Shown piece after piece: positions 1-8,728 of a DNA stretch of 64,000 nt; positions within the stretch are counted from its first letter, which is position 1; each line of letters begins with the position of its first letter. The position numbers were made by a program, and so were the translations under genes. The notes beneath the pieces were generated by a model, which saw nothing but the letters and a program-made list of their open reading frames with translations, did not search any database and was not told the origin of the DNA. The DNA comes from Bog-756 sp963745955. GTDB lineage: Bacteria > Actinomycetota > Acidimicrobiia > Acidimicrobiales > RAAP-2. The DNA lies in assembly GCA_963745955.1 (NCBI GenBank), contig CAVUZI010000011.1:372001-436000 (forward strand), read 5' to 3'.

Positions 1-1
1 C

Positions 2-406
2 GCACAGCCGACGATGCTGCTCTTCTATCGCTACCTGGCCCGCTCGATGCTCGATGGCTCTGCCGCGGCGACGACGATGTTCGACGAGATGGTCGACCTC
101 GGAGAGAAATGGCTGACGGAGCACCACCCGGGCCTGACCGGCGACCGGAGGGCGTACTCGGCCCTGCTGGTGGCCATGGAACTCGGGGCCCTGTCGATGA
201 ACGAACAGCTGTCGCGGGCGCTGGGGGCCGATATCTTCAGCCGGGAGGGGCACCTTCGCCTGGCCAAGGCGAAGGTCGACTTCTACTCCTGGCCGCTGCT
301 GAGTCCGGAACTGGCCGCCGAGGCGCGTGCGGCGATCGACGGGCTGTCCACCGGTACCTCCACGAGCCCGGGCGGGGCCGGGCCCACGAGACGGACGGAC
401 ACGTGA
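2..406 (+). CDS. TetR-family regulator, C-terminal part (partial)
   Basis: The reading frame is open from the window edge, so only the last 134 or so residues are present and the DNA-binding N-terminus lies outside. The remaining helical sequence resembles a TetR C-terminal ligand-binding domain, with a Gly/Thr-rich tail. The stop overlaps the GTG start of the following ABC ATPase gene (GTGA), so the three genes look like one operon. The likely role is local repression of the exporter. The TetR assignment rests on context and the helical pattern alone, since the helix-turn-helix is not visible. Confidence 0.6.
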   Translation, partial: AQPTMLLFYRYLARSMLDGSAAATTMFDEMVDLGEKWLTEHHPGLTGDRRAYSALLVAMELGALSMNEQLSRALGADIFSREGHLRLAKAKVDFYSWPLLSPELAAEARAAIDGLSTGTSTSPGGAGPTRRTDT

Positions 407-1320
407 GCACACCCGCCGCGGTACGCACCGAGGGGCTCACCAAGCGCTACGGCGCGGTTGACGCGCTCCACGATCTCTCCCTCGAGGTCGGGCCGGGCGA
501 GGTCCTCGGCTACCTCGGACCGAACGGAGCGGGCAAGACGACCACCATCCGGCTGCTGTTGGGACTGATCCTGCCGACGGTCGGCCGGGCCGAGATCTTC
601 GGGTTGGACTGCAGGCTCCGTCCGGTCGCCACCCACCGGCACCTCGCCTACGTACCCGGCGAGGCGAACCTGTGGCCCGCGCTCACCGGCGCGGAGACGC
701 TGCACCTCCTGGGCCGGATCCAAGGCACGGTCGACGAGGCCTATCGAGACGAGTTGGTCGCCCGCTTCGATTTGGACCCGGACAAGAAGGTCCGGGCGTA
801 CTCCAAGGGGAACCGCCAGAAGGTTCTGCTCATCGCCGCCCTGATGTCCCGGGCCGACCTGCTCGTCCTGGACGAACCGACGGCGGGACTCGACCCGCTC
901 ATGGAGCAGGCCTTCCGGAGCTGTATCCATGAGGCCAAGGGGCGGGGTCAGACCGTGTTCTTGTCGTCACACATCCTGAGCGAGGTGGAGGCGCTGTGTG
1001 ACCAAGTCGCCATCCTACGCAACGGACGGTTGGTCGAGACCGGGACGCTGGCCGAAATGCGCCACCTCTCGGCCACCACGGTGGTGGTGACCTTCGACGG
1101 GCCGATCCCCGACCTCGGACGCGTGCCGGGGGTGAGCGCGGTCCGCGCCGACGGGCGTGATGTGCACCTGGAGGTGAGCGGATCGGTGGAGCCGCTGCTG
1201 AAGGTGCTCGCCGGATGCCACGTGACCAAGCTGTTGAGCCGGGAGCCGTCGCTCGAGGAGCTGTTCCTCGCCCTCTACGGCGAACAGGAGCCCGCAGATG
1301 GGCACTCCGTTGTCGGCTGA
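403..1320 (+). CDS. ABC transporter ATP-binding protein (drug-export type)
   Basis: This 305-residue ATPase is the motor subunit of an ABC-2 type exporter. The Walker A motif GPNGAGKTT lies near residue 42, a variant signature YSKGNRQK replaces LSGGQ, Walker B reads LLVLDEP, and the H-loop is SSHILSE. The YSKGN form of the signature is usual in antibiotic-export ATPases of the BcrA/TnrB kind. The GTG start overlaps the regulator's stop by 4 bp; longer upstream reading in this frame is only a shadow of the regulator. The permease gene begins 23 bp before this one ends, implying translational coupling. Confidence 0.9.
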   Translation: MSTPAAVRTEGLTKRYGAVDALHDLSLEVGPGEVLGYLGPNGAGKTTTIRLLLGLILPTVGRAEIFGLDCRLRPVATHRHLAYVPGEANLWPALTGAETLHLLGRIQGTVDEAYRDELVARFDLDPDKKVRAYSKGNRQKVLLIAALMSRADLLVLDEPTAGLDPLMEQAFRSCIHEAKGRGQTVFLSSHILSEVEALCDQVAILRNGRLVETGTLAEMRHLSATTVVVTFDGPIPDLGRVPGVSAVRADGRDVHLEVSGSVEPLLKVLAGCHVTKLLSREPSLEELFLALYGEQEPADGHSVVG

Positions 1321-2971
1321 GACCGCAGTCGCACCGGCCGCCGTTCGGCGTCCGGTGCAGGAGGGGCGCTCTTCGAGGATCGTCGTCCTGCGGCAGACGG
1401 CGCGCAAGGCGGGGCGCTCGGGGGCGACATGGGGCTACATCTTCGGCGTCGTGGTGGCGTCCTCGGCCATCAGCTACACGAGGATCTACAAGACCCGGAC
1501 CGAGCGGGAGCACCTGGCCGCTGCGTTCGGATCGAACAACGCGACGAGGGCGTTGTTCGGTCCCGCACCGCACCTGCAGACAGTGGCCGGTTTCACGGTG
1601 TTGAAGGCGTCCATGTCGCTGATGATCCTCGGCGCCATCTGGGGCCTGCTCACCTCCACACGGTTGCTGCGCGGGGAGGAAGACGCCGGTCGATGGGAGC
1701 TGCTCCTGACCGGACAGACGACCCGGCGGGGGGCCAGCGTCCAGGCACTCGGTGGTCTGGCCGTCGGGGTCGCCACGTTGTGGGCCATCACCGCCGTGTT
1801 CACCGTGGCGGCCGGGCACGACTCGATGGTCGACATCGCGGCCGGTCCGGGTGCCTTCTTCGCCCTCGCCTTGGTGTCGACCGCCGTCATGTTCGTGGCT
1901 GTCGGCGCCCTTACCAGCCAGCTGGCTGCCACCCGCCGTCAAGCAGCCGCCTATGCCGGGTGGTTCCTCGGCGCCTCCTACGCCCTCAGGATGGTCGCCG
2001 ACGCCGGCGTGGGTCTGCACGGGCTCATCTGGGCCTCACCGCTCGGCTGGGTCGAGGAACTCCAGCCGCTCACCGGCCCGCGGCCACTCGCGCTCCTGCC
2101 CATCTTCGGGTTCACCGCCGCGGTGGCCCTGGTCGCCGTGCACTTGGCCGCCGACCGTGATGTCAGCGCCGGCATCCTGCCCGACCGCGCCCATGCCCGG
2201 GCCCGGACCCGGCTCATCTCCGGTCAGCTGGGACTCACCGTGCGACTCGTCCGACCGACCGTCATCGCATGGATCTGCGCCCTGGGCGCCACCGGGTTGG
2301 TGCTGGGTCTGATCGCCAAGTCCGCCGGCACGACGATCTCGGGCTCGTCGGTGAAGACCGTCTTCTCCCGCCTCGGGGCCCCCGGCACCGGCGCCGGGGC
2401 CTTCCTCGGCGTGTCGTTCCTCATCGTGGCCGTCCTTGTCGCCTTCGTGGCCGCCGGACAGGCCACCGCGGCCCGCCTGGAAGAAGCGCAGGGCCGGCTC
2501 GACCACCTCCTGGTCGGGCCGGTGTCCCGCCTCTCCTGGCTCGCCGGCCGGGTCGGGGTGGCCGTCGTCGTGCTCCTGGCCGGGGGCGTTGTCGCCGGCA
2601 TCGCCACCTGGCTGGGCACGATCTCGCAGAACGCTCAGGTGGGCTTGGCCACGTTGCTCGACGCCGGACTGAACGTCGTCCCACCGGCCGTGTGCCTCCT
2701 GGGCATCGGGGTCCTGGCCATGGGCGTCTGGCCGCGGGCCACCTCGAACGCCGTCTACATCGTCTTGGGCTGGTCGCTGCTCGTCGAACTCGTCGGCGGC
2801 GTCTTCACCACCAGCCACTGGCTGGCCGACACGTCGCTCTTCCATCAGATGGCCGCCGCCCCGGCCGTCAGGCCGGACTGGACTACCGGGGCGGTGATGG
2901 TCGGCATCGGCGCTGCCTGTGCCGGCGTCGGAGCCCTGGCCTTCCGGCTCAGGGACCTACAGGGCGAATGA
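1298..2971 (+). CDS. ABC exporter permease, TnrB-like (about 12 TM)
   Basis: This 557-residue integral membrane protein has two blocks of hydrophobic segments, one near residues 40-290 and one from about 320 to the end. Together they look like two fused six-helix ABC-2 permease halves, as in tetronasin/TnrB-type exporters. The start ATG has an AGGAG about 8 nt upstream inside the ATPase gene. It presumably forms the channel for the preceding ATPase. The substrate cannot be read from sequence; a drug, polyketide or lipid is possible. Confidence 0.85.
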   Translation: MGTPLSAETAVAPAAVRRPVQEGRSSRIVVLRQTARKAGRSGATWGYIFGVVVASSAISYTRIYKTRTEREHLAAAFGSNNATRALFGPAPHLQTVAGFTVLKASMSLMILGAIWGLLTSTRLLRGEEDAGRWELLLTGQTTRRGASVQALGGLAVGVATLWAITAVFTVAAGHDSMVDIAAGPGAFFALALVSTAVMFVAVGALTSQLAATRRQAAAYAGWFLGASYALRMVADAGVGLHGLIWASPLGWVEELQPLTGPRPLALLPIFGFTAAVALVAVHLAADRDVSAGILPDRAHARARTRLISGQLGLTVRLVRPTVIAWICALGATGLVLGLIAKSAGTTISGSSVKTVFSRLGAPGTGAGAFLGVSFLIVAVLVAFVAAGQATAARLEEAQGRLDHLLVGPVSRLSWLAGRVGVAVVVLLAGGVVAGIATWLGTISQNAQVGLATLLDAGLNVVPPAVCLLGIGVLAMGVWPRATSNAVYIVLGWSLLVELVGGVFTTSHWLADTSLFHQMAAAPAVRPDWTTGAVMVGIGAACAGVGALAFRLRDLQGE

Positions 2972-3139
2972 TCCACGTCGGGATGCAGGCGACGAGCGGT
3001 CGTCGAGGACGGTCGGATCAGCCGCATTAGGCCGTGCGCAACCCACAAAAGCGTGGGATGGATGGGGAAGGTGGCGGAATTGCGGCGGTGACCGGCCCTT
3101 TCACTCTCGGTACCGGGTGAGAGCCCGGCAGACGGTCGG

Positions 3140-3520
3140 CTACCTCGCCAGGTTGAGGGCCACGGCTTCGCGAACGAGATTCTTCAGTGCCTTCTCGTCG
3201 ATCTTGTCACCCTCTTTGATGTCGATGGCACGCCTGACCTTCCCGTCGAGGCTGGAGTTGAAGAGCCCGGTCGGATCGTCGAGAGAAGCGCCCTTGTAGA
3301 ACGTCAACTTGACGACATTCTTGTAGGTCTCGCCGGTGCAGATGCCCCCGTGGTGGGACCAGACCGGGACTCCGGGGTTCGCGGGCTTGACCCACTTCCA
3401 CTCCTCGACGATGTCCGGATCGGCTTCTCCGATGATTCGTCGCACCTCGCCGAGCGTCTCGCCCCGCCAGTCGCCCAACTCCTTGATCCTCTGATCCATC
3501 AATTCAGAACCGTTCGTCAT
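3140..3520 (-). CDS. DUF1801 family protein
   Basis: This 126-residue soluble protein has the DUF1801 (YdhG-like) pattern. An N-terminal helix precedes EEWKWVKPANPGVPVW, a GGICTGETYK stretch and LTFYKGASLDDP, and the C-terminal helices end in LVREAVALNLAR. The family has no established biochemical function. The start ATG has an AGAAGG-type ribosome site. It is convergent with the exporter permease and downstream of the sigma factor on the same strand, separated by about 55 bp, so it could share its transcript. Confidence 0.8.
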   Translation of the reverse strand: MTNGSELMDQRIKELGDWRGETLGEVRRIIGEADPDIVEEWKWVKPANPGVPVWSHHGGICTGETYKNVVKLTFYKGASLDDPTGLFNSSLDGKVRRAIDIKEGDKIDEKALKNLVREAVALNLAR

Positions 3521-3575
3521 GCCGTTCGCCTTCTTTCTTCGATCGATTCACGGATACGCCGGCTGCCCTTCACCC

Positions 3576-4460
3576 TTACACCGGTTCCAATTCCAGCGCG
3601 GCGAGGATCTCGGGGTCGGCGAGCAGTTCGATGGCGGCGATGCGCCCATCGCGCACGGTGAAGCCGAAAACCGCCATGGGCCGACCACCGACCGACACCA
3701 CCGCTCCGGCCAAGCCGTCGACCAGAGCCAACCTGGCGGCCTTCGCCCCGCCGGCGAAGACTCGACCGACCGCATCGACGCCGCGCATCTCCTCGCTCAG
3801 TTCCGGGGCTCCGGCACTCGCTCTGGCCGCGGCCATCTCGACTGCCGCGGAATCGGCCCTCACCACCACGTCGGGGTCGAGCAGTGCCAGCAACCCAGCG
3901 AAGTCGCCCTGGCGGGCCGCGGCGAGGAAGGCGGTGACCACCTCGCGTTGGGTGGCGGCGGACGTGTCGGGGACGGCCGGGTCCGACTGCACCCGCCGCC
4001 GAGCCCGGCTGGCCAATTGCCGTGTCGCCACCGGGGTCCGGCCCACGATCGGGGCGATCTCCTCGAAGGGGACGGCGAACATGTCGTGGAGCACGAACGC
4101 CAGCCGCTCGGCCGGCTCCAGGGTGTCGAGGACCACCAGCATCGCCAGGCCGACCGAGTCGGCGAGGACCGCCTCCTCTTCGGGGGAGGTCGCCACGTCC
4201 GGTGCGGGGGTCGGGTCCGGCGAGACCCTTTCCTTTCTGGCCCGGGAACGCAGCATGTCCAGGCAGACCCGGGCCACGACGGTGGTCAGCCAGCCTCCGA
4301 GGTTATCCACGGCGTCGGCGTCGGACCGATTGAGCCGCAACCAGGCCTCCTGGACGGCGTCGTCGGCGTCGTGGCTCGAGCCCAGCATCCGAAGCGCCAC
4401 CGTCCGGAGGCGGGCCCGGTGGGACTCGAATTGCTCGGTCAGTTGGTCGCGGTCGCTCAC
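3576..4460 (-). CDS. ECF sigma factor with SnoaL-like C-terminal domain (ECF41/SigJ-like)
   Basis: This 294-residue protein has sigma region 2 at about residues 8-75 (HDADDAVQEAWLRL) and region 4 at about 100-160 (ending TPVATRQLASRARRRV). A SnoaL/NTF2-like domain follows from about 170 onward. This architecture defines the ECF41/SigJ group, in which the C-terminal domain replaces a separate anti-sigma factor. Of two in-frame GTG codons the second (4460) is preferred, because GGAGG lies 8 nt upstream of it and only 2 nt from the first. It is divergent from a VOC protein gene; ECF41 factors often sit beside small oxidative-stress or enzyme genes they control, so that gene may be its target (inference). 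Confidence 0.85.
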   Translation of the reverse strand: MSDRDQLTEQFESHRARLRTVALRMLGSSHDADDAVQEAWLRLNRSDADAVDNLGGWLTTVVARVCLDMLRSRARKERVSPDPTPAPDVATSPEEEAVLADSVGLAMLVVLDTLEPAERLAFVLHDMFAVPFEEIAPIVGRTPVATRQLASRARRRVQSDPAVPDTSAATQREVVTAFLAAARQGDFAGLLALLDPDVVVRADSAAVEMAAARASAGAPELSEEMRGVDAVGRVFAGGAKAARLALVDGLAGAVVSVGGRPMAVFGFTVRDGRIAAIELLADPEILAALELEPV

Positions 4461-4542
4461 GGTCACATCCTCCGGTTCGTGGTCGTCATACCTAGTGACG
4501 ACCACCACAGGGTCGATGTGACCCGCGACCTCAGGAGCACCT

Positions 4543-4899
4543 ATGACCAGCACTTCTACCGAGGGAATCAAGACCGTGCTTCACCCCGTCTCCGACCTGG
4601 AGAAGGCCAAGGCCGTCTACACCGCACTGCTCGGCCAGCCGCCACAGACCGACGGGCCCTATTACGTCGGCTTCGATGCCGCCGGCCAGCACATCGGACT
4701 TGTGCCGGGTGGCGGTCCGCAGCACCTGGCCTCGCCGGTGGCCTTCTGGCACGTACCGGACATCGAGGTCAAGCTGGCGGAGCTGACCGCGGCAGGTGCC
4801 GTGGTCAGAGATCCCGCCAGCGACGTCGGCGGCGGCCGCCTGGTGGCCACCGTGACCGATCCCGACGGCAACGTACTCGGCCTGCTCCAGGACACGTAG
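4543..4899 (+). CDS. VOC (glyoxalase/bleomycin-resistance fold) protein
   Basis: This 118-residue single-domain VOC protein carries two beta-alpha-beta-beta-beta modules: LHPVSDLEKAKAVYTALLG at the start and VTDPDGNVLGLLQ at the end. The family binds a metal and acts on small substrates or sequesters drugs; the specific substrate is not evident. AGGAG lies 5 nt before the ATG. It is divergent from the ECF41-like sigma gene across an 82-bp spacer and is a plausible member of its regulon. A decayed second VOC gene follows immediately. Confidence 0.85.
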   Translation: MTSTSTEGIKTVLHPVSDLEKAKAVYTALLGQPPQTDGPYYVGFDAAGQHIGLVPGGGPQHLASPVAFWHVPDIEVKLAELTAAGAVVRDPASDVGGGRLVATVTDPDGNVLGLLQDT

Positions 4900-4903
4900 G
4901 CAC

Positions 4904-5086
4904 GATCGGCGGTACGTCCGATTCGACGCCGTTGCGGACCAGGTCAAGCTGGACCTGTACGCACGCCGCGCCCTGGCCAAGGACGCCGGCGTCTCCCCTG
5001 ACGGCGCCGGCTCACACCGGATCGTCGTCGGCAGCGAGGCCGGACCCTTCATCGACCCGGACGGATTCGCGTGGGAGCAGGGGTAG
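4904..5086 (+). pseudogene. Remnant of a second VOC-family gene
   Basis: An open frame of about 60 codons ends in TAG at 5084-5086. It begins with YVRFDAVADQVKLDLYARRA, then reads ALAKDAGVSPDGAGSHRIVV, then jumps directly to GPFIDPDGFAWEQG. These pieces match the third strand region and the terminal DPDGxxWE motif of VOC proteins, with the roughly 30-50 residues usually between them missing and no N-terminal half. It looks like an internally deleted, promoterless gene relic. The following stretch to 5140 holds nothing else recognisable. Confidence 0.65.
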
Positions 5087-5140
5087 CAGCAGGCGTAACA
5101 AAGGCCAGGGCACCCCGCTCTGTCACAGGAGACCGTGGCC

Positions 5141-5839
5141 TCAACGTCGAGACACAGACGGCCGGGCGCGAAGCGACAGAACGGTGAGCCATCCGAACCC
5201 GGATGCGATCGAGAGCCGCTGGAAGATTCCGCCCATCCCGGCAAGACGTGATGCGCCCCCGAATGCCCTACCGAAGAGCAGGAAGCCCACCACCATCACC
5301 AGACTCGATCCTGCCGAGTAGCAGGCCCAACGGTAGTCCTTGCCCCGCACGGCGGTCGCCGCGCTGGCCAAGCCGGCAATGGGTATGCCGGCAAAAATGG
5401 GGATGGCGAAGAGGTTGTGCAGCCGCCCGTGAAGGGTCGGCGCCGTCGGAGCCGCGTCTGCGTCGTGCGACCCCTCGTGGTCGGGTGTCCCCGGCGGGAA
5501 GCCGCCCACGGGGTCGGTGACGAACATGCCGGAGCCGATCAGACCAAGGCCGACCCCGGCCACCAGCACCGGGACCGCACGGGGACCGACCTGTCGCCTG
5601 GGGCACCGGCCCAGGTCTCGTGCAGCGCAGGAGTAGAGCACACCGGCAAGGACGAAGTTGGCGCACTGCAACCATCCTCGACGACCGATGGCCAGCGATC
5701 TCACCGGGAACCGCCGCCAGTCGTACCCGGCGCGGGTCGCCCCGATCACCGTGAAGCCCCCCGCGAACAGTGGCCCGGCGACGACTCCGCATCTGAGCCG
5801 ACCGTGTTCCCGGGGCTGCGAACCTTCGGCTGTGGGCAC
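5141..5839 (-). CDS. DUF998 family membrane protein
   Basis: This protein of about 232 residues has roughly six hydrophobic segments, starting GVVAGPLFAGGFTVIG and including an FVLAGVLYS helix, and matches DUF998. Members are integral membrane proteins without a firmly known role. The frame extends further upstream, but the GTG at 5839 is preferred because a TAGCCT -10 box sits 7 nt before it, the leaderless arrangement seen throughout this window. It is divergent from the GbsR-type regulator gene. Confidence 0.75.
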   Translation of the reverse strand: MPTAEGSQPREHGRLRCGVVAGPLFAGGFTVIGATRAGYDWRRFPVRSLAIGRRGWLQCANFVLAGVLYSCAARDLGRCPRRQVGPRAVPVLVAGVGLGLIGSGMFVTDPVGGFPPGTPDHEGSHDADAAPTAPTLHGRLHNLFAIPIFAGIPIAGLASAATAVRGKDYRWACYSAGSSLVMVVGFLLFGRAFGGASRLAGMGGIFQRLSIASGFGWLTVLSLRARPSVSRR

Positions 5840-5846
5840 GTCGCTG

Positions 5847-5852
5847 AGGCTA
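5847..5852 (-). promoter_or_regulatory. -10 box TAGCCT, leaderless start of the DUF998 gene
   Basis: TAGCCT on the minus strand lies 7 nt before the GTG at 5839. That distance puts the expected transcription start at or next to the start codon. Confidence 0.55.
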
Positions 5853-6089
5853 CGTCGACGTCCCGTCGCACGACGGACGCCGTTCCCGGCACCTCGAGTT
5901 CGAGACCGACGATATGGCCGTATCCGCTGGTCGGCGGGTTCGGTCGCTGTCCTACCGCCCGCCCACGGCAGAGCACCCGCCGAGGCCACGGAGTCTGGCG
6001 AGGCCCACCAACCAGCGTGGCCTGGTGGGGGTTCACGGAAGGGTCTGGACCTGAAATCACACATATTTGTGTTATCTCAGGAATCTCCG

Positions 6090-6095
6090 TACTAT
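6090..6095 (+). promoter_or_regulatory. -10 box TACTAT, leaderless start of the GbsR/MarR gene
   Basis: TACTAT lies 6 nt before the ATG at 6102, inside the only AT-rich stretch nearby (from about 6058). The CGGAG between box and ATG sits too close to act as a normal ribosome site. Confidence 0.6.
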
Positions 6096-6101
6096 CGGAG
6101 C

Positions 6102-6620
6102 ATGCCCACCGATGGCGAGATCACGTTCGCCGACCATGCCGGCCGGTTCTACTCCCGCCGCTACGGGATGGCCCCGATGGTCGGCCGCCTCCTCGGATAC
6201 CTGGCCGTTTGCGATCCTCGCGAGCAGAGCATCGCCGAGTTGGCCGACGCCCTCCTCGCCAGTCGCAGTGCCTTGGCCGGCGCGGTGAGCACGCTGGAGA
6301 CCCTGGGACTCATCCGACGTTCCCGGGCGGCCGGCGAGCGGATGGACCGGGTGTGCATCGACATGTCATCGCCGCGGGCGACGGGCTTCGACATGTCCGA
6401 GTACGAGGAGCAGGGCGATCTGGCCCGAGAGGGTCTGCGCCTGCTGGACGGTACGCCCCTCGAACGCCGGGCGAGCTTACTGGAGTGGGCGGCGTTCGCC
6501 GACTTCCTGGTCGAACGGCTTCCAGTGCTCGAACAGGAGTGGAAGGACCGGCGCGAGTCGCTGCGAGCCGCCGGTGAGCTCCCTGACTCCCGGGACACCC
6601 AGCAGGCGGGCTCGCGATGA
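6102..6620 (+). CDS. GbsR/MarR-family winged-helix regulator
   Basis: This 172-residue protein has a winged helix at about residues 25-80 (EQSIAELADALLASRSALAGA, then TLETLGLIRRSRAAGE with the wing) followed by a helical dimerisation region. GbsR-like regulators commonly head drug-exporter operons. Its stop overlaps the ATG of the DrrA-like ATPase gene (ATGA), so it likely autoregulates the three-gene operon. The start is set by a TACTAT box 6 nt upstream. Confidence 0.8.
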   Translation: MPTDGEITFADHAGRFYSRRYGMAPMVGRLLGYLAVCDPREQSIAELADALLASRSALAGAVSTLETLGLIRRSRAAGERMDRVCIDMSSPRATGFDMSEYEEQGDLAREGLRLLDGTPLERRASLLEWAAFADFLVERLPVLEQEWKDRRESLRAAGELPDSRDTQQAGSR

Positions 6621-7618
6621 CGAGGCGGCCGGGCACGCCGGGCATCGTGGCCAAGGACGTGTGCAAGTCGTTCGGCACCCACCTGGTGCTCGACAAGGTC
6701 AGTCTGGCCGTCGACGAGGGCACGATCTTCGCGCTGCTGGGGCCGAACGGGGCGGGCAAGACCACGATGGTCCGGATCCTCTCCACCCTCATCCAGGCCG
6801 ACTCCGGCGCCATGCGGATTGCCGGTCACGACGTGGTCACCGATCCGGATGGGGTGCGAGCCCTCATCGGGGTCACCGGTCAGTTCTCGGCGGTCGACAG
6901 CCTGCTCACCGGGACCGAAAACCTCCAGTTGATGGCCGACCTCCGGCACCTCGGACGTGATATCGGCAGACGGCGGGTGACCGAGCTGTTGGAGCAGTTC
7001 GACCTCACCGACGCCGCAGACAGGCTCTTGTCGACCTACTCGGGCGGGATGCGTCGGAGACTCGACCTGGCCATGACCCTGGTCGGCGAGCCTCGTGTGA
7101 TCTTCCTCGACGAGCCCACCACCGGCTTGGACCCACGCAGCCGCCTCACCATGTGGGACACCGTCCGCGACCTCGTCAAAGCGGGGGTCACCGTTCTGCT
7201 CACCACCCAGAACCTCGATGAGGCGGACCAGTTGGCCGACTACATCGCGGTGCTCGACCAGGGCCGGATCGTCGCCGAGGGAACCCCTGACGAACTGAAG
7301 AACCGGATCCCGGGAGGCCACGTCCGACTTCACTTCTCCGGGCCCGACCCGTTGCGCCAGGCGGCCGGGCTGCTCCCGGCGTCGGCCGCGGACGATGACC
7401 GCCTGGTCCTACAGGTTCCTGCCGACGGCACCGTGGACTCACTCCGTGAGCTGCTCGACAAGCTCCACCGGGAAGGGTTGGCCGTCGAGCGGGTGTCGAT
7501 TCACACCTCGGACCTCGACGACGTGTTCCTCGCCGTGACCGGCAGCCACGTTGCCGGCAGCCCCGAGGCTGGGGAGCCTGACGTGGAGTCGACACGAGAA
7601 GGGGTTGTGGCGAGATGA
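6617..7618 (+). CDS. DrrA-like ABC transporter ATP-binding protein
   Basis: This 333-residue ATPase has Walker A GPNGAGKTT near residue 42, signature YSGGMRRRLD, Walker B VIFLDEPTTGLD, and a Q in the H-loop region (TTQNLDEA), as is typical of daunorubicin-resistance DrrA proteins. The C-terminal 90 residues form the DrrA-type accessory domain. It powers the adjacent DrrB-like permease. Both junctions are 4-bp ATGA overlaps, so the regulator, ATPase and permease are translationally coupled. Confidence 0.92.
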   Translation: MTRRPGTPGIVAKDVCKSFGTHLVLDKVSLAVDEGTIFALLGPNGAGKTTMVRILSTLIQADSGAMRIAGHDVVTDPDGVRALIGVTGQFSAVDSLLTGTENLQLMADLRHLGRDIGRRRVTELLEQFDLTDAADRLLSTYSGGMRRRLDLAMTLVGEPRVIFLDEPTTGLDPRSRLTMWDTVRDLVKAGVTVLLTTQNLDEADQLADYIAVLDQGRIVAEGTPDELKNRIPGGHVRLHFSGPDPLRQAAGLLPASAADDDRLVLQVPADGTVDSLRELLDKLHREGLAVERVSIHTSDLDDVFLAVTGSHVAGSPEAGEPDVESTREGVVAR

Positions 7619-8412
7619 GCACGCTTGCCTACACGATCAGCGACTCGCGGGTCATGCTGCGCCGGAACCTCAAGCACCAGCTGCGGTACCCGTCGATGAC
7701 ACTGATGCTGATCGGCATGCCGATCGTCCTCTTGTTGCTGTTCGTCTACGTCTTCGGCGGTCAGCTCGGCGCCGGCCTCGGCATGCACCAGGGCCGTGGC
7801 GCCTACCTCGACTACGTCGTGCCGGGACTCATGCTGGTGACGGTGGCCGCAGCTGTCCAGGGCACGTCGATCATGGTCGCCATGGACATGACCGGCGGCA
7901 TCATCGACCGCTTCCGCACCATGGCCATCGCCCGGGCCTCCGTCCTCACGGGCCACGTGCTCGGCAGCTTGATCCAGACGCTGGCCGCCCTGGGCGTCCT
8001 CATCGGGCTCGCCTTCGCTCTCGGGTTCCGCGCTGCAGGGGGGTCGCTCGAGTGGCTTGCCGCCATCGGGATCCTGACCCTGTTCGCCTTCGCGTTGATC
8101 TGGCTGGCCGTGGCACTCGGACTCGCGGCCAAGAGCGTCGAGACCGCCAGCAACACCCCGATGATCCTGTTCCTGTTGGTGTTCCTCAGCAGCGGGTTCG
8201 TGCGGACCGAGACGATGCCTGACGGGCTGCGCCAGTTCGCCGAGTACCAGCCGTTCTCCCCGATGGTCGACACCGTGCGGGGGCTGCTCACCGGCGCCTC
8301 GATCGGTGACCATGCCCTCATCTGCATGGCGTGGAGCGTCGGCATCGCCCTCGCCTCCTACCTCTGGGCCGTCCGCCTCTATAACCGGCGTCGTGCCGCG
8401 GACCCGACCTGA
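7615..8412 (+). CDS. DrrB-like ABC-2 type permease
   Basis: This 265-residue membrane protein has six hydrophobic segments and the ABC-2/DrrB profile: an N-terminal RRNLKHQLRYPS amphipathic stretch, the motif GTSIMVAMDMTGGIIDRFRT, and FLSSGFVRTETMPDGLRQFA. It forms the membrane part of the efflux pump with the preceding ATPase. The start overlaps the ATPase stop (ATGA). The substrate is unknown; multidrug or glycolipid export are the usual possibilities. Confidence 0.9.
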   Translation: MSTLAYTISDSRVMLRRNLKHQLRYPSMTLMLIGMPIVLLLLFVYVFGGQLGAGLGMHQGRGAYLDYVVPGLMLVTVAAAVQGTSIMVAMDMTGGIIDRFRTMAIARASVLTGHVLGSLIQTLAALGVLIGLAFALGFRAAGGSLEWLAAIGILTLFAFALIWLAVALGLAAKSVETASNTPMILFLLVFLSSGFVRTETMPDGLRQFAEYQPFSPMVDTVRGLLTGASIGDHALICMAWSVGIALASYLWAVRLYNRRRAADPT

Positions 8413-8554
8413 GCGGCCCGTGCGGGCACACCTGTGGGCGTCGGCATCACCGTAGGGGTACCGGTGGGTCAGCCTCGCCCCTGTTGATGGCTGTCGTGCT
8501 CCTCGTGCTCCTCGAGCTTCGTGGTCGGGGCGAGAATCGGCTTTGGGCAGCAGA

Positions 8555-8580
8555 AGGGCCGATCCTTTCGGACCGGCCCT
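8555..8580 (-). terminator. Hairpin downstream of the tRNA gene
   Basis: AGGGCCG at 8555-8561 pairs with CGGCCCT at 8574-8580, with further inner pairing around a TTTC loop. It lies 16 nt past the 3' end of the minus-strand tRNA and before the convergent DrrB gene, so it may stop transcription from either side. No strong T-tract follows. Confidence 0.5.
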
Positions 8581-8596
8581 GACGCTCAACTTTCAT

Positions 8597-8673
<77 letters not shown>

Positions 8674-8728
8674 TCGTGGGAGGAGAGATTACCACCTCAT
8701 CGGAGGGTGCGACACGGCCCGGCTGTCG

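Noticed and set aside
3105..3130. Terminator hairpin CTCTC...GAGAG between the permease and DUF1801 genes
   Set aside because: The stem is only five pairs with no T-tract.
3519..5321. 600-codon plus-strand frame over the sigma factor and VOC region
   Set aside because: Antisense or out of frame to the sigma factor and VOC genes, Arg/Pro/Gly-rich composition typical of GC-rich shadows.
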